From positions 1 to 64,000 of the forward strand of contig JAHCAU010000018.1 of the NCBI GenBank assembly GCA_019634715.1: 64,000 nt of DNA, written 5' to 3'. Under the pieces are notes generated by a model, which made no database searches, was not told the origin of the DNA, and was given only the letters and a program-made list of their open reading frames with translations. Shown in pieces: positions 15,310-23,817 of this stretch; positions within the stretch are counted from its first letter, which is position 1; the number at the start of each line of letters is the position of its first letter. Source of the DNA: Lysobacter sp. GTDB taxonomy: Bacteria; Pseudomonadota; Gammaproteobacteria; Xanthomonadales; Xanthomonadaceae. The position numbers were made by a program, and so were the translations under genes.

Positions 15310-17493
15310 TCAACCCGCCTCGATGCGCGATGTGGCCGAGGCCGTGGGATGCGCGGAGGGATACGGCGACAGCAGCGCGGCTTCCTGGCGCTGCAGTTCG
15401 GCACGCAGGTCGCGGGCGGTCGATTCGAGCTGCGCGCGTGCGGTCGGATCGGTGATCGCGGGGATCACGGTCGGAAACGCGGCATCGTGGACCAGCAGGT
15501 TGGTGGCTTCGATCGGATCGTTCGCGAGGTCGTACAGCTCCCACTGGTCGGGCACCGGGCGCTCGCTCCACGGGTCGCAGTAGCGCACGAGCTTCCACTG
15601 CCCCGAGCGCAACGCACGCACGTGCGCCGGCTGCGGCACCGCACCGGGCGACAGCGCCGGCACGTACGGGCGCGATTCGCCTTCGGCCGGCGGCGTGCGC
15701 AGCAGGTCGACGGTGGCGGCGTAGACCGCGTACTGCTGCCAGGACTGGAGGTTGTGCGGGTCGGCATCGTGCGGCAGCGGCTCGGTGATCATGTCGTCGG
15801 TGACGAACAGCACGCCGCTGCGCGGCTGGCCGTCGGGGCCGATCACCGGGCCGCTGACGATGCGCTGCTCGCTGCGCAGCAGCGGCTTGAGGTCGGCGCC
15901 GGGCAAGGGGCCGGCGGCATGCGTCTTCGACAGCTCGCGGCGCGCGTGCTCGATGTGCGCGTCGGTGGCATGGGCGAGCTTGAGCAGCGTGGGCAGGATG
16001 TCGATGTGGCTGGTCTGCGCAGTGACCACGCGCGGCACGTCGCGCACGCTGTTGAAGCGCGGCGCGCTGACCAGGAACGGTACGTGCACCACTTCCTGGT
16101 AGGCGCCGTGCCACTTCTCGATCTGCATGCCGTGCGCGGCGCCGTATTCGCCGTGGTCGGAGGCGAAGACGACGATGGTGTCCTTGCGCAGGCCGCTCTG
16201 TTCGAGCGTCTCCAGCACGCGCAGGATGTGCCGGTCGACCATCGAGATCATGTAGGCGTAGTACTGCAGGAAGCCGACGGCCGCGCCGTCGGGATCCTTC
16301 TGCAGCTGGAACGGGATGGCGATGCCCAGCGTCGCCTTGACCGCGTTCTGCAGCACGGTCTGCGCATCGCCGCCCATGCCCTGGCCGATGCTCAGGCCGG
16401 TCTTCGCCGCCAGGCCCAGCGCGACCTTGTACGAGGTGTCGTACTGCGCGCGCGGCTTGTTGCTGGTCAGCAGGTCTTCGTCCTGCGTGGGCGAGGCGGT
16501 CGCGCAGTCCTGCGGCAGGCCTGTGGGATTCATCGGCACCTGGAACGTGCCCTCGGTCGGCGTGGTGCTGACCGTGCCCTGCGGCGGCACCGGCACCGAT
16601 CCGCCCGGCCCCACCGGCGACGGAGGTTCGCGCACCGCGATCGACGCATTGTCCGGCGCCGGCCACTGCGGCTGCAGGCCGCGCGGCAGCGTGGGATAGG
16701 TCGCGATGTCGTGCGGATTGGTGAACGACACCACCGCGAAGAACGGCGGCACCTGCGGCTGGCGCGGATCCAGCGGCGCATCCATGCCCTGCTGCGACAG
16801 CGCGCGATTGTAGGGCACGCCCAGCGCGCGACCGCGCAGGAAGCTGCAGGCCAGGTCGGCGAATTGGTAGTCGCGGAATGTGCCGAGGTTGTTGATCGAG
16901 GCGCCGTGCGGCTCGGGCCAGGACAGCTCCCAGTCGCCGAAGCCGTATTCCTGCAGGGTATGGTTCGGCGGCTCGCTCACGTGCCACTTGCCGAAGTAGT
17001 GCGTGCTGTAACCCAGTTGGCGGAACCAGTCGCCGGCGGTCGGCGTGCCGTCGTGGCGCAGCCAGGGGAAGTTCGAGGCGTCGCCGCTCTTGAACAGGCC
17101 ATCGGTCTGGGTGACGCCGGTGCGCGGCCCGTACTGGCCGGTCATGATGCTGGCGCGGCTGGGGATGCAGGCCGACTCGGCGATGGTGTGGTCGGTGAAG
17201 ACCGTGGCGTATTCGCGCAGCTTGCAGAAGCCGGGGAAGTGCTTCGCGTACGGATTGGTCGCCGGGTCGATGTCGCCGACGAAATTCAGCACCTGCTTGA
17301 TGCCGTTCGCGAACCCGGCATCCCCGTAGCCGTGCTCGGGGTAGTAGAGCTGGTCGACCAGGATCATCAGGATGTTCGGCCGCGCGTCGCGGACGCCCTG
17401 GACCGCATCGATGGCATCCGCGACGTGATGCGTTCCGTCCCCGTCCTGCGTGCCCTGCCCTTGCCCCATGCCCGTCGTCGTGCCCTGCGCCAT
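15310..17493 (-). CDS. Large type I sulfatase-family enzyme
   Basis: A 727-residue protein of the alkaline phosphatase/sulfatase superfamily. PNILMILVDQ is the N-terminal metal-binding strand, and CIPSRASIMTG carries Cys-109 in the C-x-P-S-R signature that is converted to formylglycine in type I sulfatases. FASDHGEYGAAHGM supplies later metal ligands. A Pro/Gly-rich insert (PPSPVGPGGSVPVPPQG) lies mid-protein. It is longer than the usual 450-600 residues, and no signal peptide is visible from either ATG 17493 or GTG 17580; 17493 is chosen for its GGAG site. No sulfatase-maturing enzyme gene is nearby. Substrate is unknown; arylsulfatase or phosphonate hydrolase are the alternatives. Confidence 0.75.
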   Translation of the reverse strand: MAQGTTTGMGQGQGTQDGDGTHHVADAIDAVQGVRDARPNILMILVDQLYYPEHGYGDAGFANGIKQVLNFVGDIDPATNPYAKHFPGFCKLREYATVFTDHTIAESACIPSRASIMTGQYGPRTGVTQTDGLFKSGDASNFPWLRHDGTPTAGDWFRQLGYSTHYFGKWHVSEPPNHTLQEYGFGDWELSWPEPHGASINNLGTFRDYQFADLACSFLRGRALGVPYNRALSQQGMDAPLDPRQPQVPPFFAVVSFTNPHDIATYPTLPRGLQPQWPAPDNASIAVREPPSPVGPGGSVPVPPQGTVSTTPTEGTFQVPMNPTGLPQDCATASPTQDEDLLTSNKPRAQYDTSYKVALGLAAKTGLSIGQGMGGDAQTVLQNAVKATLGIAIPFQLQKDPDGAAVGFLQYYAYMISMVDRHILRVLETLEQSGLRKDTIVVFASDHGEYGAAHGMQIEKWHGAYQEVVHVPFLVSAPRFNSVRDVPRVVTAQTSHIDILPTLLKLAHATDAHIEHARRELSKTHAAGPLPGADLKPLLRSEQRIVSGPVIGPDGQPRSGVLFVTDDMITEPLPHDADPHNLQSWQQYAVYAATVDLLRTPPAEGESRPYVPALSPGAVPQPAHVRALRSGQWKLVRYCDPWSERPVPDQWELYDLANDPIEATNLLVHDAAFPTVIPAITDPTARAQLESTARDLRAELQRQEAALLSPYPSAHPTASATSRIEAG

Positions 17494-17589
17494 GTCCGCC
17501 GCTCCGTGGTGGTTGTGCCGACGTTGTACCCGATCCCGCCCCGCACCGCGGATCAGTTCGGCATCTTTCCTCATGAGCACGGTACTCGC

Positions 17590-17676
17590 TTTTGTAGGAG
17601 GGCCTTCAGGCCCGAGCTTTGCTTTTTGATTTCATGGGGTGTTCGAAGAACTCGAGCCTGAAGGCCCTCCTACAAG
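17590..17676. repeat. Inverted REP pair upstream of RAYT gene
   Basis: Two GTAGGAGGGCCTTCAGGCCC units in opposite orientation with ends TTGTAGG and CCTACAA, spaced about 35 bases. The second copy has one change (CTCGAGCC for CTCGGGCC). They lie between the sulfatase start and the transposase gene. Confidence 0.8.
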
Positions 17677-17768
17677 AGCAGGAGCTCTGAATCGTATCGG
17701 GGTTTTCCGACAAGCTAATGCGGATTGGTCTGATCGCGACCCAAGGGCTATTCGGCGATCTTCATGGC

Positions 17769-18260
17769 ATGAGTCCCCACCAGCACCGCTTGCGTATCGG
17801 CCGCGTGTCCCAGACAGGCCAGATCTATCTCGTCACGTTCTGCACGCACGGGCGCCGTGCCTTGTTCGCGGATGCACGGCTTGCAAGAACTGCAGCCGCT
17901 GCACTGCTTGATCCATGTCGCTGGACGCAGGCTTCATTGCTCACATGGGTGCTGATGCCCGACCACTGGCATGGCATGGTCGAACTGGGGCGATCGACGT
18001 CCCTGTCGGGCCTGATCGGTCGCCTGAAGGGCGGAAGCGCCCGTGTGATCGGCCGGTCGTACCCGGAAGCCAGGCCCGTCTGGCAGGAGGGATTCCATGA
18101 CCGGGCCTTGTGCGACGAGGATGCGTTGCCCGATGCCGCGCGTTACATCGTGTGGAATCCGGTACGAGCCGGGCTGGCGGCTTCGCCGATGGCGTATCCG
18201 TACTGGGGAAGCCGGTGGCGGGAGGCGTTCGTGGGCGCTGACACGGATGAATCTCGTTGA
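17769..18260 (+). CDS. REP-associated tyrosine transposase (RAYT, IS200/IS605-like)
   Basis: A 163-residue Y1-transposase-like protein. The HUH motif is His66-Trp-His68 in LMPDHWHGMVEL, and the likely catalytic tyrosine is Tyr126 in ARYIVWNPVRAGL. N-terminal LRIGRVSQTGQIYLVT is typical of RAYT proteins, which supports ATG 17769 over the upstream ATG 17718. RAYTs are single-copy, domesticated transposases thought to move or maintain REP sequences. Here the gene sits between an inverted REP pair (17590-17676) and a REP cluster (18283-18416), the expected genetic setting. All catalytic residues look intact. No sign of a full mobile element with terminal inverted repeats. Confidence 0.85.
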   Translation: MSPHQHRLRIGRVSQTGQIYLVTFCTHGRRALFADARLARTAAAALLDPCRWTQASLLTWVLMPDHWHGMVELGRSTSLSGLIGRLKGGSARVIGRSYPEARPVWQEGFHDRALCDEDALPDAARYIVWNPVRAGLAASPMAYPYWGSRWREAFVGADTDESR

Positions 18261-18282
18261 TGCCACCAGCACGGGACCGCTT

Positions 18283-18416
18283 TTGTAGGAGGACCCTCAG
18301 GCCTGAGATCTTCTCAGGTCTGCTCTTGACCTTGGTAGGAGGGCCTTCAGGCCCGAGCTCTTTCTTGAAGTTCGCGGATCTCTCGAAAAGCTCGGGCCTG
18401 AAGGCCCTCCTGCAAA
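18283..18416. repeat. REP cluster downstream of RAYT gene (three units)
   Basis: A degenerate unit at 18285-18309 (GGACCCTCAGGCCT core) is followed by two intact units in inverted orientation at 18335-18360 and 18388-18414. The remaining 150 bases up to the tRNA gene hold no supported gene and lead into its promoter. Confidence 0.75.
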
Positions 18417-18565
18417 GCGGCGAGTTCGAATCGGAGAGGGCTCGCGCGAGGCGGGGGATCGACGACGAACCGACGATGGCAGGGCCGTGCTTCGGCGGAT
18501 CGCCGGGCCGGGCCGGCGCGTCGGGGGTGCCGCCCCCCGGCGAAGCCTGCGATAATTGCCGTCTT

Positions 18566-18642
18566 GGCCCCGTAGCTCAGCTGGATAGAGCGGTCCCCTC
18601 CTAAGGGACAGGTCGCACGTTCGAATCGTGTCGGGGCCGCCA
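18566..18642 (+). tRNA. tRNA-Arg (anticodon CCT)
   Basis: A 77-base cloverleaf: acceptor GGCCCCG/CGGGGCC, D stem GCTC/GAGC, anticodon stem GTCCC/GGGAC with loop CTCCTAA (anticodon CCT, reads AGG), T arm GCACG-TTCGAAT-CGTGT and an encoded CCA end. A -10-like GATAAT lies at 18551-18556, ten bases upstream. No integrase or attachment-site duplication is seen next to it. Confidence 0.95.
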
Positions 18643-18737
18643 TCCTTTCCGTGTTTCCAATCCCATCCCCTCAAGCGTTTCCCTTCGAACGACGCCGGCC
18701 CCTGTCGCGGCGCGCCGGCCAGCCCCAGGAGTTTGCG

Positions 18738-20270
18738 ATGACCCACCCCGTTCTGGCCGCCCTCGGCCTCGGCGCCACCGAATCCGGTACCTACCTCGGC
18801 AGCGGCGAATGGTCCACCACGTCCGACGCGGGCGTGCTGGAGCCGATCAACCCGACGACGGGCGAAGTTCTGGGTCGCGTCCATACCTCCTCGCAGGCCG
18901 ACTACGACCTGATCGTCGAACGCGCCCAGGCCGCGTTCAAGGTGTGGCGTACCACCCCGGCCCCGCGCCGCGGCGAGGCGATCCGCCTCTGCGCCGATGC
19001 GCTGCGCACCCACAAGGACGCGCTGGGTTCGCTGGTCGCGCTGGAAATGGGCAAGTCCAAGCCCGAGGGCGACGGCGAAGTGCAGGAAATGATCGACATC
19101 GGCGAGTTCGCCGTCGGCCTGTCGCGCCAGCTCTACGGCCTGACCATGCACAGCGAGCGCCCGGGCCACCGCATGTACGAGCAGTGGCACCCGATCGGCA
19201 TCGTCGGCGTGATCTCGGCCTTCAACTTCCCGGTCGCGGTCTGGGCCTGGAACAGCTTCATCGCCGCCATCTGCGGCGACATCACGATCTGGAAGCCGTC
19301 GCCGAAGACCCCGCTCTCGGCCATCGCCTCCATGAAGATCTGCAACGAAGCCCTGGCCAAGGCCGGCTTCCCGGACATCTTCTTCCTCTTCAACGACGCC
19401 GGCAGCGACCTCGCCCAGCAGTTCGTCGACGACAAGCGCATCCCGCTGATCAGCTTCACCGGCTCGACCAAGGTCGGCCGCATGGTCGGCGAGCGCGTCG
19501 CGCGCCGCATGGGCCGTTCGCTGCTGGAGCTGGGCGGCAACAACGCGATCATCGTCGACCCGACCGCCGACCTGAAGCTGGCGATCCCGGCGATCGCGTT
19601 CGGCGCGGTCGGCACCGCCGGCCAGCGCTGCACCACCACCCGCCGCCTGATCGTGCACGAAAGCATCTACGACGAGGTGCTGGCCAAGCTGATCGCGGCC
19701 TACAAGCAGGTCGAGACCAAGATCGGCGACCCGACCGACCCGAAGAACCTGATGGGTCCGCTCAACAGCAAGGACGGCGTGGACGCCTTCCTCGACGCGA
19801 TCGCCAAGGCGAAGGCGTCCGGCGGCACCATCGAGACCGGCGGCACCGCGATCGACGGCCCCGGCAACTTCGTGCGCCCAGCCATCGTCACCGGCCTGAC
19901 CAACGACGCCGAGATCGTGCAGCACGAGACCTTCGCGCCGATCCTGTACGTGATGAAGTACAGCACGCTCGACGAAGCCATCGACATGCAGAACGCCGTG
20001 CCGCAGGGCCTGTCGTCGTCGATCTTCACCACCAACCTCAAGGCGGCCGAGGCCTTCCTCGCCGCGTCCGGCAGCGACTGCGGCATCGCCAACGTCAACA
20101 TCGGCACCAGCGGCGCCGAGATCGGCGGCGCATTCGGCGGCGAGAAGGAAACCGGCGGCGGCCGCGAGTCGGGCTCCGACGCGTGGAAGGCCTACATGCG
20201 CCGCCAGACCAACACGATCAACTACTCCGACGCGCTGCCGCTGGCCCAGGGCATCAAGTTCGACCTCTGA
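18738..20270 (+). CDS. ALDH7-type aldehyde dehydrogenase (L-piperidine-6-carboxylate dehydrogenase-like)
   Basis: A 510-residue NAD(P)-dependent aldehyde dehydrogenase. Catalytic Cys298 is in GQRCTTTRR, the general base Glu264 in LLELGGNN, and the cofactor loop is FTGSTKVGR. The GQRCTT context, SGSDCGIANVNIGTSGAEIGG and FGGEKETGGGRESGSDAWK are typical of the antiquitin/ALDH7 group, which oxidises L-piperidine-6-carboxylate (alpha-aminoadipate semialdehyde) in lysine degradation. ATG 18738 has CAGGAG seven bases upstream. It lies 95 bases after the tRNA gene and ends before a strong hairpin. Exact substrate is inferred from family features only. Confidence 0.85.
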   Translation: MTHPVLAALGLGATESGTYLGSGEWSTTSDAGVLEPINPTTGEVLGRVHTSSQADYDLIVERAQAAFKVWRTTPAPRRGEAIRLCADALRTHKDALGSLVALEMGKSKPEGDGEVQEMIDIGEFAVGLSRQLYGLTMHSERPGHRMYEQWHPIGIVGVISAFNFPVAVWAWNSFIAAICGDITIWKPSPKTPLSAIASMKICNEALAKAGFPDIFFLFNDAGSDLAQQFVDDKRIPLISFTGSTKVGRMVGERVARRMGRSLLELGGNNAIIVDPTADLKLAIPAIAFGAVGTAGQRCTTTRRLIVHESIYDEVLAKLIAAYKQVETKIGDPTDPKNLMGPLNSKDGVDAFLDAIAKAKASGGTIETGGTAIDGPGNFVRPAIVTGLTNDAEIVQHETFAPILYVMKYSTLDEAIDMQNAVPQGLSSSIFTTNLKAAEAFLAASGSDCGIANVNIGTSGAEIGGAFGGEKETGGGRESGSDAWKAYMRRQTNTINYSDALPLAQGIKFDL

Positions 20271-20278
20271 TCGACCGC

Positions 20279-20311
20279 ACGCCCGGGAAGGCCGGCAGCC
20301 TTCCCGGGCGT
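20279..20311. terminator. Strong hairpin after aldehyde dehydrogenase gene
   Basis: A perfect 14-bp stem (20279-20292 with 20298-20311) closes a 5-base loop, 8 bases after the stop. There is no T-tract, so it may be a weak terminator or an mRNA 3'-end stabiliser. Confidence 0.5.
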
Positions 20312-20345
20312 GGCTTCCGCCGTTCCCTCCGCAGGAGTCCTCATC

Positions 20346-20624
20346 ATGAACGAACGCAAGACCAGCAACCTCGCCATCATCAGCCTGGTCGCAGGCCTTC
20401 TGGGCTGGACCCTGCTGCCCTTCCTCGGCAGCATCGGCGCGATCATCACCGGCCACATGGCGCGCGGCGAGATCCGCCGCTCGAACGGCGAGCTCGACGG
20501 CGACGGTTTCGCGCTCGTCGGCCTGATCCTGGGCTGGCTGTCGGTCGCGCTGTGGGTGCTGGGCATCCTCTTCATCTTCCTGTTCCTGGGCGGCCTGGCC
20601 TGGTTCGCCAGCGTGGCGTCCTGA
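20346..20624 (+). CDS. DUF4190-like small membrane protein
   Basis: A 92-residue protein with two hydrophobic segments (about residues 8-35 and 57-90) joined by a polar loop GHMARGEIRRSNGELDGDG. The pattern of glycine-rich first helix, GHxArxeIrrs loop and a second long helix is that of the DUF4190 family of inner-membrane proteins, whose function is not known. ATG 20346 has GCAGGAG upstream. It ends 19 bases before pyrD, so it is probably co-transcribed with pyrD and murB. Confidence 0.75.
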   Translation: MNERKTSNLAIISLVAGLLGWTLLPFLGSIGAIITGHMARGEIRRSNGELDGDGFALVGLILGWLSVALWVLGILFIFLFLGGLAWFASVAS

Positions 20625-20643
20625 CGAGCGCGCGCCGCCGGCC

Positions 20644-21714
20644 ATGTACGGACTCGCCCGTCCCTTCCTGTTCCACCTCGACGCCGAGCGTGCGCACACG
20701 CTCGGCCTGTCGATGCTCGAAACGGCCTACCGCACCGGGTTGAACCCGCTGCTGGCGCGCGCGCGCCCGGCCTTCCCGGTGAAGGTGCTGGGCCTGACCT
20801 TTCCGAATCCGGTCGGCCTGGCCGCCGGGCTGGACAAGAACGGCGCGCACATCGACGCCCTGTTCGCCCTGGGCTTCGGTTTCGTCGAAGTGGGCACGGT
20901 CACGCCGAAGCCGCAGCCGGGCAATCCGAAGCCGCGCATGTTCCGGCTCCCCGAACACAACGCGATCATCAACCGCCTCGGCTTCAACAACGAGGGCGTG
21001 GACGCGCTGGTGCGCAACGTCGAGAAGGCCCGGCGCACGGGCGACGGCATCCTCGGCATCAACATCGGCAAGAACAAGGATACGCCGAACGAGGACGCCG
21101 CGTCCGACTACATCCGCTGCCTGGAGAAGGTCTATCCGCTGGCGGACTACATCACGATCAACATCTCCTCGCCGAATACCGCCGGCCTGCGCGAGTTGCA
21201 GGAAGAACAGGCGCTGCGCCGCCTGCTCGGCGAACTGCAGGAGGCGCGCGAACGCCTGTGGACGCGCCACGGCCGCCGCGTGCCGATGCTGGTGAAGGTG
21301 GCGCCGGACCTGGCCGACGAGGACATCGACGTCACCGCGCGCGTGCTCACCGAGATGCAGGTCGACGGCGTGATCGCCACCAACACCACCGTCTCGCGGA
21401 TCGCGGTGCACCAGCATCCGCTGTCGAAGGAAACCGGCGGCCTGTCCGGCGAACCGCTGATGGCCAAGTCCACCGCCGTGCTGCGCATGCTGCGCACCCG
21501 CCTGCCGGAACACATCCCGCTGGTCGGCGTCGGCGGCGTGCTCAGCGGTGCCGACGCGGTGCAGAAGATGGCGGCCGGCGCCAGCCTGGTGCAGTGCTAC
21601 ACCGGCCTGATCTACCGCGGCCCGGCGCTGATCGGCGAATGCGTCGAAGCGATCCGCCGCCGCAAGGAAGCCCCCAGCCGCGGACACCTGCCGCCGAACA
21701 TGCCGCGCACATGA
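20644..21714 (+). CDS. pyrD: Dihydroorotate dehydrogenase (quinone), class 2
   Basis: A 356-residue flavoenzyme that oxidises dihydroorotate to orotate in pyrimidine synthesis, passing electrons to the quinone pool at the inner membrane. The N-terminal membrane-associating helix (YGLARPFLFHLDAERAHT), GLAAGLDKNG, the catalytic-loop NISSPNTAGLR, ATNTTVSR and the C-terminal FMN phosphate site GVGGVLSGADAV are all present. The length matches class 2 enzymes. The stop overlaps the murB start (ATGA at 21711-21714). Confidence 0.97.
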   Translation: MYGLARPFLFHLDAERAHTLGLSMLETAYRTGLNPLLARARPAFPVKVLGLTFPNPVGLAAGLDKNGAHIDALFALGFGFVEVGTVTPKPQPGNPKPRMFRLPEHNAIINRLGFNNEGVDALVRNVEKARRTGDGILGINIGKNKDTPNEDAASDYIRCLEKVYPLADYITINISSPNTAGLRELQEEQALRRLLGELQEARERLWTRHGRRVPMLVKVAPDLADEDIDVTARVLTEMQVDGVIATNTTVSRIAVHQHPLSKETGGLSGEPLMAKSTAVLRMLRTRLPEHIPLVGVGGVLSGADAVQKMAAGASLVQCYTGLIYRGPALIGECVEAIRRRKEAPSRGHLPPNMPRT

Positions 21715-22775
21715 CGGCTCGTTCCATCGCCTCGGCGCCGCTGCGCAACACCTTCGGCGTCGATGCGCGCGCCGGCCGGCTGATCGAAACCGATGATGCG
21801 GACGACCTGCCCGGACTGTTCGCCGGCGAACTGGCGGGCGCCTCGCCGCTGGTCGTCGGCAGCGGCAGCAACCTGCTGATCGTCGAGGGTCCGGCGCTGG
21901 CGCTGGCCCTGACCTCGAACACGATCCGCATCCTCGCCTCGCACGACGGCCACGCCATCGTCCGCGCCGACGCCGGCACGCAATGGCACGCGTTCGTGCT
22001 GTGGACGCTGGAACAGGGCCTCGCCGGACTGGAGAACCTCGCCCTGATCCCCGGCACGGTCGGTGCCGCGCCGATCCAGAACATCGGCGCGTACGGCGTG
22101 GAAGTCGGCGAACGCATCCACGCGGTCGAGGTCTTCGAGCGCGCGACCGGCGCGTTCCAGCGCTTCGATGCCGCCGCCTGCGCCTTCGCCTACCGCGACA
22201 GCGTCTTCAAGCACGCGCTCGACCGCTACCTCATCACCGCCGTCGAATTCGCCCTGCCGCAGGCGGCCGCGCTGCCGTCGTCGGCGCTGCGGCTCGACTA
22301 CGCCGGCATCCGCGAGGAGTTGGCCGTGATGGGCATGGCGGCGATGGGCATCGATGCGCCGGACGCGCGCACGGTCGCCGAAGCGGTGATCCGCCTGCGC
22401 CGCCGCAAGCTGCCGGACCCGGCCGTGGTCGGGAATGCCGGCAGCTTCTTCAAGAACCCGATCGTGCCGCTGGCGCAGGCCGAGGCCCTGCTCGCGGCGC
22501 ATCCGCGGTTGCCCGTGTTCCGCGGTGCCGGCGACGACAGCCGCAAGCTGTCCGCCGCATGGCTGATCGACGCCTGCGGCTGGAAGGGACGGCGCAGCGA
22601 GGAAGGCAGCGGCGATGCCGCCGTCTCCGCGCAACATGCACTGGTGCTGGTCAACCACGGCCGCGCGACCGGCGCCGAACTGCTCGCGCTGGCGCGACGC
22701 ATCGCCGAGGACGTGCAGGCGCGTTTCGGCGTGGCCATCGAACCCGAGCCGCGCCTGATCGGCGCCCGCTGGTAG
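21711..22775 (+). CDS. murB: UDP-N-acetylenolpyruvoylglucosamine reductase
   Basis: A 354-residue FAD enzyme that reduces UDP-GlcNAc-enolpyruvate to UDP-MurNAc in the cytoplasm, an early step of peptidoglycan synthesis. FAD-site motifs VVGSGSNLLI and IPGTVGAAPIQNIGAYG are present, with the catalytic Ser in NAGSFFKNP and a late Glu in AIEPEPRLIG. Length and the insertion pattern match type I (E. coli-like) MurB. It overlaps pyrD by 4 bases, an arrangement seen in related xanthomonads, and is followed 20 bases later by an EamA transporter gene. Confidence 0.96.
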   Translation: MTARSIASAPLRNTFGVDARAGRLIETDDADDLPGLFAGELAGASPLVVGSGSNLLIVEGPALALALTSNTIRILASHDGHAIVRADAGTQWHAFVLWTLEQGLAGLENLALIPGTVGAAPIQNIGAYGVEVGERIHAVEVFERATGAFQRFDAAACAFAYRDSVFKHALDRYLITAVEFALPQAAALPSSALRLDYAGIREELAVMGMAAMGIDAPDARTVAEAVIRLRRRKLPDPAVVGNAGSFFKNPIVPLAQAEALLAAHPRLPVFRGAGDDSRKLSAAWLIDACGWKGRRSEEGSGDAAVSAQHALVLVNHGRATGAELLALARRIAEDVQARFGVAIEPEPRLIGARW

Positions 22776-22795
22776 CGCGCCGACGCTCGGGCCGG

Positions 22796-23707
22796 ATGCG
22801 CGCCTCCCCCGCCCCGCACCTGCGCGCCGCGCTGCTGATGTTCTGCAGCACGCTGTTCTTCGGGCTGATGGTGATCGCGATCCGGCTGGCATCGGAGACG
22901 CTGCACACCTTCGAGATCGCCTTCTTCCGCAATTTCTTCGGCCTGGTCGCGGCGCTGCCGCTGCTGCTGCGCCACGGGCCGGACCTGCTGAAGACCACGC
23001 AGCTGCCGCGCTACGGCGTGCGCTGCCTGATCGGCGTGGTGTCGATGATGGCCGGGTTCTGGGCCATCGGCCACCTGCCGCTGGCGCAGGCGGTGGCGCT
23101 GTCGTACTCCACGCCGATCTTCGTGACCATCGCCGCCGTGATCTTCCTGCACGAACAGGTGCGCGCGCGGCGCTGGGTCGCGGTCGGCCTGGGCTTCGTC
23201 GGCGTGCTGATCATCGTCCGCCCGGGCAGCGCCAGCTTCAGCGCAGGCACGCTGGTGGCACTGGTCGCGGCGGTGCTCAGCGGCATCGTCTCGATCCAGA
23301 TCAAGCAGCTGTCGCAGGTCGATCCGGCCGACCGCATTGTCTTCCTGACCACCCTCATCTGGGTGCCGATGTCGCTGCTGCCGGCGCTGACCGTGTGGGA
23401 ATGGCCGCAGGGCATCACCTGGCTGTGGGTGGTGTCCGCTGGCGCCATGGGCACCGCCGGGCACATGCTGTGGACGCGTGCGCTGAAGCTGGGCGACGTC
23501 TCGGCGCTGACCCCCATCAGCTTCACCCAGTTGCCGATCGTCGCGCTGGCCGGCTGGCTGCTGTTCCAGGAACCTGTGGACCGCTGGACCGCGATCGGCG
23601 CGGCGGTCATCTTCGTCGCCAATGCCTACATCGCGCACCGCGAGGCGCAACTGGCGCGGCGCGCCGCGACCCACGCGGCGGTGCAGGCGGCCAAGCCCGG
23701 CGAATGA
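22796..23707 (+). CDS. EamA/DMT-family transporter
   Basis: A 303-residue inner-membrane protein with ten hydrophobic segments in two five-helix repeats, the EamA (drug/metabolite transporter) layout. The second repeat ends in ALTPISFTQLPIVALAGWLLFQEP, a typical end-loop motif. Substrate cannot be read from the sequence; family members export amino acids, purines or other metabolites. It follows murB by 20 bases on the same strand and is likely in the same operon (DUF4190-pyrD-murB-EamA). ATG 22796 is the first start after the murB stop. Confidence 0.85.
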   Translation: MRASPAPHLRAALLMFCSTLFFGLMVIAIRLASETLHTFEIAFFRNFFGLVAALPLLLRHGPDLLKTTQLPRYGVRCLIGVVSMMAGFWAIGHLPLAQAVALSYSTPIFVTIAAVIFLHEQVRARRWVAVGLGFVGVLIIVRPGSASFSAGTLVALVAAVLSGIVSIQIKQLSQVDPADRIVFLTTLIWVPMSLLPALTVWEWPQGITWLWVVSAGAMGTAGHMLWTRALKLGDVSALTPISFTQLPIVALAGWLLFQEPVDRWTAIGAAVIFVANAYIAHREAQLARRAATHAAVQAAKPGE

Positions 23708-23817
23708 AGGCCGGCCGGCCCGATCGCTGTACGCGGCGGCGGCGCAACTGGTGTAATGCACCCGGACGGCCCGGAACGGTCGGCCACGCGCACATTCCCC
23801 AGGACAGTTCCCGCCCC

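Noticed and set aside
17590..18416. CRISPR array suspected from repeated units
   Set aside because: Units are palindromes in alternating orientation with uneven spacing and no cas genes; they are REP sequences.
18566..18642. tRNA-Arg as an integration site for a mobile element
   Set aside because: No integrase gene and no duplicated 3' end of the tRNA is present nearby.
18297..20699. 800-codon minus-strand frame over the tRNA and aldehyde dehydrogenase
   Set aside because: Covers a clear tRNA gene and a clear ALDH on the other strand; sequence has no recognisable domain.
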